From contig JAFREQ010000012.1 in the NCBI GenBank assembly GCA_025331565.1, positions 13,630,501 to 13,694,500 of the forward strand: a stretch of DNA of 64,000 bases. Reading direction: 5' to 3'. A model generated the notes under the pieces. That model saw only the letters and a list, made by a program, of their open reading frames with translations. It made no database searches and was not told the DNA's origin. A program made the position numbers and the translations under genes. Every line of letters starts with the position of its first letter. Within the stretch, counting starts at the first letter, position 1. The stretch is from Holacanthus passer (lineage: Eukaryota; Chordata; Actinopteri; Pomacanthidae). This document shows, in pieces, positions 12,500-39,756 of this stretch.

Positions 12500-12720
12500 T
12501 GGCCTCCTATTGGCCCGCTTGAAGTCAGAGATAAACCCAATTGGTCAGCGATGCCATCAGCGATGAGACGCTCCGAATTATGATTGGTCATCTGAGTGAG
12601 CTGTGGGCGGGTCTAATCGCCCCCCCTCGGTTCTCTCATTCGCTGGAGGCGGCGCTTCTTCCGCCGGCGGAGTACTGCGGCAAGCCGGCCGAGCCGCGGA
12701 GGGAGACGAAGAGCTGAAAA
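12500..12720 (+). promoter_or_regulatory. atp1a3: atp1a3 core promoter: three CCAAT boxes plus GC box, no TATA
   Basis: ATTGG (inverted CCAAT) occurs at 12509-12513, 12540-12544 and 12583-12587. A GTGGGCGGGT GC box follows at 12603-12612, and then a CpG-rich stretch (about 12630-12720, with GGCGGCGC and CCGGCCGAGCCGCGG). No TATA box is evident. The roughly 31- and 43-base spacing of the CCAAT boxes suits NF-Y binding with Sp1 nearby. Transcription probably starts at about 12640-12720. This is inferred from motifs and from the position relative to coding exon 1, not from a transcript. Confidence 0.6.
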
Positions 12721-13100
12721 GGTAGCGGTGCGGCTCGTTAGTACCGCCGGTCTTTCACCGCAAGTATCAGAGAGCAAAGGAAGGAAGCGCATCCGTGCGT
12801 GATGCTCCGCTTGAGACCGCAACATTTCATTTGAAAGACGTCTCACGGGGGGAAAAAGATTGTAGCCTAATCTTTTTTGAAGGTTTGAGAGCCAGTTTAT
12901 TTAAGCCCAAGAAAACGCTTTTGTCCAATTCATAACATCCCTGACGTCTTTTTTTTCCTGCTCATTTTTCATTTAAAACAAACCAAAAAAAAAACCATAT
13001 TCTCTTTTATTTTTCAAGGCATTTTGATAATATTCACCGTGAGGGGCTGACACCTCTCAAGCCGTGCATCACCTGAGAGGAGAAGAGTGACTGCGCCAAC
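12720..13100 (+). other. atp1a3: Probable atp1a3 5' untranslated region
   Basis: DNA between the CpG-rich promoter and the atp1a3 start codon, with no obvious intron. It contains one short upstream ORF (ATG at 12802, stop TGA at 12832-12834, ten codons) that ends well before the main start. A perfect 7-bp stem (CCTCTCA at 13053-13059 with TGAGAGG at 13074-13080, 14-base loop) lies 20 bases before the start codon. Either could modulate translation if the transcript begins upstream. Confidence 0.5.
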
Positions 13101-31047
<17,947 letters not shown>

Positions 31048-32570
31048 TCGATGGAGCATCTTTGCTCAAACCCCCTACATCTTCCACTTATTTCTCCCCC
31101 CTGTCACTCCATCCCTGGCAAGACACACCTCCAGATGCCCCGCCCCCTTAAAGACAAAAACCGCTTTGAAGCAATTTTCATCACAACTGCCCCAAAGATT
31201 AAAAACAGCAAAAGCACCTTTACAACTTTCTACATTGACCCGCCCCCCTCTCCCCCCATCTCCTATGATACTCTTTGCATGTGTTCTCTCACTGCTGTGT
31301 ACATAAACCAATATATCTACCAAACGGCAGCTGCATATTGTGTATGTAGATTTGAATGAGCTAAGGATACAAAGGGAGTGTCTATGCTCTGCAAAAAAGG
31401 GCCATCCAGCTCCTTTCCCCCTCCCCGTTATTCCCCTGCTCTCTCTCCGTCGTCTTTCTCTATACCTTCCTTCCTCTCTCTCTCTCCCCTCCTCGCCAAC
31501 CCTTTGCTTGTCCTCCAATCACACACAGATATAAAGATCACACAGTGAGATCCCACCGCCGACACCACTTCGACTGCCACCTCTCGCCTCCGTCTCCTGT
31601 CTGTGGAGGACCAGCGGAGTGGTCATTTCCCTGTCGTTCTCGCTGCGTCCATTTTCCTTCTCTTCTGTTCTTGACGGCCACAGTGTTGTTGTTTTTTAAT
31701 ATGTGGGGTACGGGGGGGTTTCAATGATTTTACTTGTCTTTTTTATTTCTAAGACAAGAGGGGGGGTATGTGAGAGCTGCTTTTCCTCATTTAGGCCTAA
31801 CAAAGCACACCCCATGGCGTCCTGTCCCCCCTCTCTCCCCCTCTGTCTCTCACACCCCTCCCCTCCCCTCCCTCCTGCCCCGTTTGTCTCTGTTTGTGTG
31901 CACTGTGTGAACCATTGTCCTTGTTAATAACTATTACAGTACACCCCCCCACCCCCCAAGTTGGTAAATACAACTCAATCTTTCTGTGTGCTCTAGGAAA
32001 TCTATATAATTCTATACTGAATTTAAATGAAACAATAAAAAAAAAACACATGTTGAAAAACAGCTCAAGAGAGACATTCATGAAGAAGAACGTCAAAGAG
32101 GAAAAAGCAAGAGATATGTGTCTCTCTTTTTGTTTTTTGTTTGGTTTCAGTTATTTTTGCTGGTTTTTCAGGAGGCTACTCTGAAACTGTAACAGCAGAG
32201 CAGGGTTTTTGGTTGTGTTTTTACCAAAAGACACAAGACACCAACCAAGTTCCTGTCACTGCAGGTGTGCCGGTATGATGTGGTGCAGTGTGCTGTGATG
32301 TGGTGAGTGGTGATGATGAGGCCACACACCGGGGTCTATTACCGGATTGGGTCCAGCTCTGGTTCAGTCCAGGTCCTGGTATAGCCCGGTCCTGGCCCGG
32401 GTCTGTGTGCATGTATGTGTTGGAGACCAGTGAAGGGCCAGCGGTCTCAGGCTGGGTCTATCTCAGATGGCTGCAAGAGTTGAAATTCAAGGAAAAAAAA
32501 TACACAACTAGTAGAACATGTGTGTCAAATAAATGAAACCAACACCAATAAAACATCTAGAACATTTAAT
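31048..32570 (+). other. atp1a3: atp1a3 3' untranslated region
   Basis: Follows the TGA at 31045-31047. Poly(A) signals AATAAA occur at 32034-32039 (in an A-run), 32528-32533 and 32547-32552, so the message likely carries about 1.0 or 1.5 kb of 3' UTR. The first half is pyrimidine-rich with long C runs. Open frames across it on both strands are not supported as genes. Confidence 0.65.
32547..32552 (+). terminator. atp1a3: Distal poly(A) signal of atp1a3
   Basis: AATAAA, with a second copy 19 bases upstream, followed by GT-rich text (CTGTCTGTGTGTCTTTCTG) from about 32582, as expected of a downstream element. Confidence 0.55.
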
Positions 32571-32579
32571 ACAACCTAG

Positions 32580-34150
32580 ACCTGTCTGTGTGTCTTTCTG
32601 TCTCTGTTTTACTCATGTAAATCTACACCTCACTCTAATTTATTAGAGAATGGAATCTTACCTTTTATATCACTTAGTTTTTGTTTTTCATTACTGCTCC
32701 GTCTTGAAAAGGGATTTAAGCCATTTCTTACAATACACCTGCAACAAAACCCTTATATGGGATACACTATAAATCAGACTCAAACACTTAGATTCAAATA
32801 TGAGATTAAACTATCTGACATTATTTCATCAAACTTTTGTATTGATGCCCATCGACAACAAGTTATTATATGTGATGCTGATTAGTTGATTTCAGTCATA
32901 AGTGGTGTACAGCACAGCAGAGAAACGAGAAAGTAGAAACATGAGGATGGGATGCCACCTAGTGTTGTGACTTTATACAAACTTCCACCTGCAAACTGCA
33001 TAATGTTAAACTGCCATAGGAGGAAGAGTTGGCAGCAGCCCAGGGTAATGCACCAAACCACTGTGTGAATGTGTCAGTCTCGTCTGACATCGACATTGAT
33101 GAGCTTCAGGGTGAGACTCACTATCAGCACGAGAGTCTTACAAAGAGAACAGTGTCCTAGATTTCCCAGAACAGTACATGAATGATATGTTCAGGAAGGA
33201 ATAACTTTTGTGATTGATAAAAGTTATTTCCAAAAGATTGCATTCCTGCAAACAAAGCAAGGCAGTATATCTTTTATCTTAGGGGAACAGGCTGTAATTG
33301 TGCTACCTCTCTGTGCCACATGGGTCATCTATTTTAAATGAACCTCTTATTGCCCACATACTTCACAAATCAAATAAATTAAACACAATATACAGCTCTA
33401 TAATGTGAGGGATAAGGATTGGGTGACTTTGCCACATCCTGTGTAAATTTAGGATGTGTCCCTGTGAGTGAGAAACACAAAAACTTTCTGGCACCACTGT
33501 CCAATGACAAATGCAGTGTCTCTCCCTTGTACACACACACACACACACAAGCGCACCCACTTTCTGTCACTCTCCCTGACAAACACACTCACACTCTCAC
33601 CCTCTCTCTAATTTCCCCTGTGTCTCTGCAGTGAGCTCACTGCAGTGCAACTCTCCCCCCCTCCCCTCGCCACCCTCCGTATAATAGAATATCGATCGCT
33701 CGCCTTTGCCGCAGTGTGTGACTGAGTGTGTCTGTGGACAAGTGTGTGTCTGACTGGGGCCCTCCAAGGTCATCCCCATGGTAACCTGAGCATGGGGTCC
33801 TCTCACTGTGCCGTCACGGAGCACAGGTCACAGGGGTCACATGAAAAGGGGGACAAGAGGGGGACCATAGGGGGACAAGAGGGGGTTGGTGAGTACTGCA
33901 GTGTTTGGTGTGCTAGAGATAGAGAAGAGGAGCCACAGGGGCTGGAACTATCCTATTCCACTGTGTATTCAGACCAGACCAGAATAATGAGAAAACGTAC
34001 AGACTAAGTGCGAAGGGCCACTGAGTTCACTGCAACTCCTGCCATGCATGCACAAACTGGACTCCACTGTAGTTCTGACTGAACAGAACAAACTACCTAA
34101 ATTAATTCAAGGCAAGAACAGAACATCACAAGGCCTTAAGAAACCAGTGA
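32580..34150. other. Intergenic region between convergent atp1a3 and rabac1
   Basis: No exon recognised. It contains a CA run at about 33531-33549, GGGGGACAAGAGGGGG-type purine tracts at about 33849-33886 and a weak CTCF-like match on the minus strand at 32952-32965. Otherwise unremarkable. Confidence 0.6.
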
Positions 34151-34154
34151 ACAT

Positions 34155-35099
34155 CTATCTTAACATCAGGGGTTTATTGCACTTTCAAAATGTAATTTAA
34201 ATACAAAAACACCCAAAATACATCAAAATGTAAACAAGCGAATAATGAATTTCAACAAAGAAATATTTCAGGTTTACAGAACAACCTTGAAATCTGAGTG
34301 TTGTAAGTAGAGCTGATAAATATGCAACATTGTACCATATTATTCCCAATACAAAACACCATTGCAAATTAATGGCCTTTTAAGATTTCTTCTCATCAAT
34401 GTCATCGATGTTAAGTACCCTATCTGAAATACCAAACAGTATTTTGTATTCTCTTGAATAAACATTTTTCATTTGTGCATGGTCATTATAAGAGACATAC
34501 TTTTCATAAAGCTTTAAATGGCACTTTTCCTTTGGAAAATAAATCATTTTTAGCAGAGTAAAATTGCAAACATTGCATTCACTGTATACATTATCTTTAC
34601 ATAAGAAATCAGCAATCTTGTCAGATGTTTTAGATACAGGAGCCATTTCTGAAGATATCCACAGCAAAGAGTACAGCATAGATAGTCTGCAGAGATTAAT
34701 ACATTGAAAGGTATGTGTAAGGGATGTTGCAGGAAGCCAGAGCCTATTTGACACAATGCAGAGGCATCCAAGGTGTAAAATATGCAGAGAAAGGCTGTAT
34801 GATTATGTGCTTAAATACTCATTAACAAATTAATTATATTTGCATCTGTCAAGTTGATGTATAAATGAGTTTGAAGAAGGCAATACAGCTTGTAACAACA
34901 ACTACTTTAGAGGCAAGACAAGGTGCATTCTTGGTACAATGGCATAGATAAGATACGGGGAATACAGGATGGACACATACAGTGGCTACGGAACAGGTCT
35001 GGGAGCAGGTTTTCCTCAACCCCTCTGGGCTAGCGTTATTACAGGGTCAAAGTGATGACTGATCGCCGACCAGCACCTGCTGAGAGTTCAGCCTGCTCT
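34155..35099 (-). other. rabac1: Probable rabac1 3' untranslated region
   Basis: Extends from the rabac1 stop codon to a minus-strand AATAAA (TTTATT at 34173-34178 on the plus strand), the only such signal within the first kilobase. It includes an incidental 125-codon open frame (34380-34754), discussed as a finding. Confidence 0.5.
34173..34178 (-). terminator. rabac1: Poly(A) signal of rabac1
   Basis: AATAAA on the minus strand (GCAATAAACCCC context), about 0.92 kb past the stop codon. Confidence 0.5.
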
Positions 35100-36921
35100 T
35101 CACACAGGCTCCATGAGGAGCTCTTCCATGTCGGATCCCTCCAGCTCACGGAACGCAGCGTGAGAGCCAATCACAAACAGTGTCGCTCCTGAGAGGAGAC
35201 GTGACAAACGGAAAAGAGAAATGTGAAAGGAAAAACAATGAGGACGAAGATTTGTTCTCAGACAGAAAGGGTTAGTGTACCTTAAAGCTATTTAGTTGGC
35301 ACTTTCATTTAATGTAACAGTAGAATAAGCTTTAAAACATATAAATAAATATTCCTGCATTCTCAGAATAATAATGTGGTTTGGCTTACCCAGAACCCAA
35401 AAGACTGCAGCTCCAGCTCCGGCCAACCAGAACACAGGAAGAGAAACAGCTCCAGCCAGACTCATTTGGTGAGGGACAGTCAGCTCTTTGCCTGGTTGGC
35501 AAGAAAATTACAGATTTAACAACACACAAAATTCTGGTTAATTTGACTGGTAATAAATATACAAAGCTCAAGGATATAATGTATTCTTCAATAAATTGAC
35601 TTGTTTGTTTACCTGCCAAAAGTCACAGAGAGGTAACAAGCAACCAGACACATTTACATTTGCATGTTGTTAAAACCCCCCCAACAATTTCTGTTAACAA
35701 TTTAAGAAATTAAGCACATTTTTTCAAAACAAATCTTTGAATGAAGGTAGGTCTGATTTATTGTAGAAGACACACACAAAGGTTTGCATTATTTGAAATA
35801 TGGTTCCAGTGTGCCTAGAGATTTAAAAATTCACTATATATAACAGGAACACAATTAATGGCTTGCAAGACATGCATGACAGCTTCACTCACCAAGGATA
35901 ACCAGTTTGGACTCCAGGGACTTGAGGTGAATTATGTAAAAGGCACCAGCGAACACAGCCAAGGCAATAAGTAGCATGGGAGAGCTGATACTGAGGAGAC
36001 GAAACATTAACACTCCGATCAATTTGGTGTTAATTATAGCAGCATTTAGATATAGTTTATATCTTAGGTTAAGGTTTAAACTCTTTTTTTTTTACTTCTA
36101 CTCAAAATCTCATGCAGATTGTTATGTTTCTCTCTCTTTTTTTTTAATACACTCAGTGGCCAAAACCCTCCAAGAAAGATCCTGCAAGAATTGGTGCAGA
36201 CTGTGTGAATAACAGCTGGGCAGCAGGAGAAGGAAATATTCTTACTGATAAAACAAACACAAATGATTTCCTCATTGTCTGCCTTACATGCAGTAGAGGA
36301 TGAGACCCAGGAAGATGAAGGTATAGTTGCTGTTGTAAATTTCCACATTTTTCACAATCCTCTGACACATCTCTCCAAAGTTGCGGGGTTTTGAAAACTT
36401 GCGTTGATCCACGAAGCTTGCCCAAGGTCGAATAGACACACAACGCTTGTCGATCCACTCTTTAGCCATACTGGCCGAGAAGCCTTTGGGGAGCCAGAGC
36501 CTGTGATATAAGACAAACATATTAAGAACTGAATACAGAGAGTAGGTATTAAGAAATTCATGAAATAACATTGTAAACAAACATGTAGAGACTACTTGCT
36601 CTGTTAATATGTTATCTGTAGACTGTAAGTACCCATAAAGACGGACTATTTAATATAATTTGTCTATATTGTAGATTAATAACCAATAGTAGCAGATATT
36701 TCAGTATATTTCCATATGGCAGAAAGGAGGACATTTTAGCATCACAGATTCACAAGTCCTCTGAATAATACCATTATCATTTCTATTGTGTGCGGAATTT
36801 GGTGCACACCACATTAAAAATAAAAATATTTAGGCCCTTACTTTGCCATGATTCCAGCTCCACCGGTGCCAGTTGGATGAGCATCCTCAGCACTGAACAG
36901 ATCTCCAGCCTTGCTGTCCAT
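35100..36921 (-). CDS. rabac1: Prenylated Rab acceptor protein 1 (PRA1 / RABAC1), five coding exons
   Basis: A small Golgi/ER-associated membrane protein that binds prenylated Rab GTPases and takes part in vesicle trafficking. Coding exons on the minus strand: 36921-36842, 36500-36288, 35990-35893, 35491-35390 and 35188-35100. They total 582 nt (193 aa), every junction in phase with GT-AG. Recognised by close match to vertebrate RABAC1: IRPWASFVDQRKFSKPRNFG (50-69), NVEIYNSNYTFIFLGLILYC (78-97), SPMLLIALAVFAGA, HLKSLESKLVILG, VFWLAGAGAAVFWVLGAT, GSHAAFRELEG and the acidic tail ending LLMEPV. Two long hydrophobic blocks (about 86-120 and 139-170) form the hairpin membrane domains. Human RABAC1 is 185 aa, so the length is normal. 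The start chosen has a strong context (GTAGACATGG). An in-frame ATG 14 codons upstream (36963) is in a weak context but would give MPSGAPTGENCLVD plus the same protein. It converges on atp1a3 and diverges from dedd2. Confidence 0.93.
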
Positions 36922-38020
36922 GTCTACAAGACAATTCTCACCCGTTGGCGCTCCAGATGGCATCTACACACTGTCTGCTACAAGGGAACAGTAATAGCAC
37001 AAACACAATCATTCTAATTCTGGTTAAAAAATTAACAGTGCTACTTCTGACTTAATCATTTCTCTCTTTATCAACAGATAATTCATTAGTCCCAATTCAG
37101 ATAAATAACCCATTAATTAAGGCATTTATTAAATACAAAACACCAAATATTTGCTGGTTATAGATCCACCAAGGTGAAGAGCTGATTGCTTTATTAATTT
37201 CTAGAACAGAAAAACTAGAAATTGTATTTTTTAAATTTTCTCTGGCAAACTTAGAAAAAAAGCAATATGAATCACTTTGGGATTCTCTAACTTGTAATGA
37301 GTATTTATTACTAGTTTTTCATAATAGACGAACTCATCCATCAGTCAGTTGAGATCTGTATTGAAAGAGTGATCAATAATGAAAGATTGTAAGCTGGAGC
37401 TACAATTTGAAGTGTCACGAAAAATACAAGAAAAGTAAGGTAAAAAAAATCAATAAGCCAGTGAAAGCAGTTGTTAACTAATCTATTTATTCCAACAGTT
37501 AAATGGCTGCAGTTTATATTCATGCAGGATGAGGACACTAAAGACAAACAACTTAGCCACAGTGCAGGATTTGAGCAGTGGAAAATTTTAGTCAACAAAG
37601 GGCTTGGCCACTGCCAACTACTCGTTTATTACACAGGATATTCAGGAAACTGTTGCCAGCTAACATCTATAAAATCTTCACTCATGAAATAACTTAAATA
37701 GTGTTAGTAAACTCTGTCCATGTGTGCGGTGAAATAAAAATAACGTGTGGCTAACTTTGTTGATTGTTCTGAAGATTAGCTTCTCTGCTAACGTTAACGT
37801 TGAGACAGATAGATAATGTTAGCATCGTAATATTACACCTGCCGGTTAATGGACGTTTCAAACAAATAGATAAAAGATCATACCTGCCTGAACTATCAAA
37901 ACAATAATCGTTTGATCAGATGTACTTACAGCAGAGCTTTTATGGGGACGTCTCAGATGTTTGTAGCGCTGATGTTTCACGGATGTGATGTGGAGGTTAT
38001 TTGACTTCCTGCTGTCCGGG
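36922..38020 (-). other. rabac1: rabac1 5' leader: noncoding exon, intron and splice sites
   Basis: On the minus strand a good donor (GCTCTGCT|GTAAGTACA, exon end at 37930) and an acceptor (TTCCCTTGTAG, exon start about 36977) frame a 0.95-kb intron. The first exon would therefore be noncoding, starting near 37.97-38.03 kb. The remainder of the intron is AT-rich with no recognised element. Confidence 0.5.
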
Positions 38021-38045
38021 TGCAAAACACCGCCACCTACTGGCC
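38000..38045 (-). promoter_or_regulatory. rabac1: rabac1 promoter segment with ETS and CTCF-like motifs
   Basis: On the minus strand CAGGAAGTCAA (plus 38002-38012) is an ETS-type motif. CCAGTAGGTGGCGG (plus 38030-38043) matches all 14 positions of the CTCF core CCASYAGRKGGCRS. They lie just upstream of the inferred first exon. Confidence 0.4.
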
Positions 38046-38322
38046 GCAACAAGGACTGCTCATTCTCTGTTGAGTTGTTTAAGTTTATGTTTGCTCCTAA
38101 AGGTTGTTTGTTAACTCTGCATTACAAATGTATTTCTGTGAATTGCATGCCTTTCATATGATTTTTCATTTCCCACAAAGCTTTCGCCGTACAATATCTC
38201 TACATTCTTTCAGCAACAAATTATATGTCCTAATCCTATAATATTCTCTATATGTTTCAAGAGACGTAGCTTTGGTTGTTATGGGAAGAAAACTGATGCT
38301 TTTTTGTGCTGCCTCTTGCAGC

Positions 38323-38608
38323 TCTGGTTAATTTGACTGGTAATAAATATACAAAGTGTAAGGATATATTTGATTTTCTAACACTAGACACAGACATGCG
38401 TTTAATCTATTCTTGAATAAATTAACTTGTTTTTCAAAGGTTCGCATTCACCCAGTGATTGAAGAATTCACTTTATTTAGCAGGAACACAATTGGGCAGC
38501 AGGAAAAGTAAATTTTCCCACTGACACAACAACAAACAATTAATGATTTTCTCTTTCTGTGTCTCACGTGCAGTAGAGGAAGATGAACGTATAGTTGCTT
38601 TTGTAAAT
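38323..38608 (-). pseudogene. Partial decayed duplicate of rabac1 3' part
   Basis: The first 34 bases (38323-38356) are identical to 35533-35566 in rabac1 intron 4. Similarity resumes at the TATTCTTGAATAAATTAACTTG segment (versus 35581-35602) and at the ATTCACT...GGAACACAATT block (versus about 35830-35854). It then jumps to GGGCAGCAGG...GCAGTAGAGG...GTATAGTTGCT...TGTAAAT (38494-38608 versus 36218-36340, intron 2 and the 3' end of exon 2). Exon 3 is absent. Because intron sequence is included, this is a DNA duplication with internal deletions, not a processed copy. It cannot encode rabac1. Confidence 0.85.
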
Positions 38609-38689
38609 AATAGGAAGAAAAAGTGTTAGTGCTTTTCGTGTGATCAGCTGAGACAATAGAATCAAAACAGCTGACTTGGGATCAGTGGA

Positions 38690-39326
38690 AGTAAAACGTG
38701 ACCGGAAGTCATCGAGCAGGCGACGGGCTGTGATTGGTCGATCAGTCGATGTTATTGTGTTGCTGTCAGTGGTTCACGGCGCTGTGGGAGTTGCCGGATA
38801 ATCCAACGCTAATGAGAAGAAACATAAGTTGTTAGGTACTATAAATGTTTAAATTCGCTCTGAAAATCTAATTATTGTACTGGTTTGTTTTCATGTCATC
38901 GTTAATATCATCCAGGACGCTTTTTAAAGGTATAGCTATCATCGACTAACAACGCTTTTAGCTAGCAAGGAATGTCTGTTTATATCGCAAATGTACGATA
39001 CATTTCAGTCCATTAGTGAGCTAAATACCTGTTATATATGTCACACTGCTTCAGGTTAGACTCTAGTTTTTAAATTAAGGTGGGATATTTATAGCTAAAC
39101 AGCTGTTTGAAGTGCTGTGTTTTTATGCTCGTTTGTTGTTGTTGTTTTTCTCCGTCAGAGAAACGTGATTACGTAACGTGCCAAAGGGATAATTAGCTGC
39201 ACCGGTTGTTGCTGAACGTCTGAGAAACGCCTGCTTTCTTTCTGCTTTTCATTAAAGACAGCAGAAGAGATTCACAGCGGACACTCTGAATGTTTGGAGA
39301 CGCCGTCGAGCTGACATCGACAAGAG
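38690..39326 (+). promoter_or_regulatory. dedd2: dedd2 promoter and noncoding first exon
   Basis: CCGGAAGT (ETS/GABP type) at 38702-38709 and ATTGG (inverted CCAAT) at 38733-38737, with no TATA box, suggest transcription starting at about 38760-38800 or a little later. A donor CAAGAG|GTAGGA at 39326/39327 and an acceptor AAATAG at 39711-39714 imply a noncoding exon ending at 39326, and an exon beginning at 39715 that holds the start codon. The exact first exon is uncertain. Confidence 0.45.
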
Positions 39327-39756
39327 GTAGGACTGCTGAGCTTTGCTGAAACAGGCCTTCAAACATTGTAGACTAGAGAAAACGTTAAGCGATAACATGA
39401 CGCCACAAACAAGCTAAAGCACAAACGGCTGGCAGTTGTTTTTTTTGCTAACTGCTAGTTTACGAGCAATTTAGCTTTACTGGGTTTGTTCAAGCTTGTC
39501 ACGGAACCTGTCTCATACACAACAAACTATCAACGAACTGTCAGACCTGTGTTAAATATAGTCTCGGTTAGTTTACTAACATTGCTGAAGAGTGCAGCAT
39601 AATTTTATTTAAAATAAAACAACTGGACACTACAGTAGAACCATATGCTCCTATTTCCTGACTTATATGTACGTTAAATGTAATGTTTACTTGTGTTTTT
39701 TTTTTTTTAAATAGTTGACACAGGTAGGAAGGTGGAGAGGGGCTGTAGGCAGACCC

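Noticed and set aside
31075..31518. 147-codon minus-strand frame
   Set aside because: Antisense to the C/T-rich atp1a3 3' UTR; Arg-Glu-rich low-complexity translation.
39715..39756. N-terminal extension of dedd2 beginning at TTG
   Set aside because: Eukaryotic initiation at TTG is unlikely; 39715 is the exon's first base after an AAATAG acceptor, and the first ATG is at 39757.
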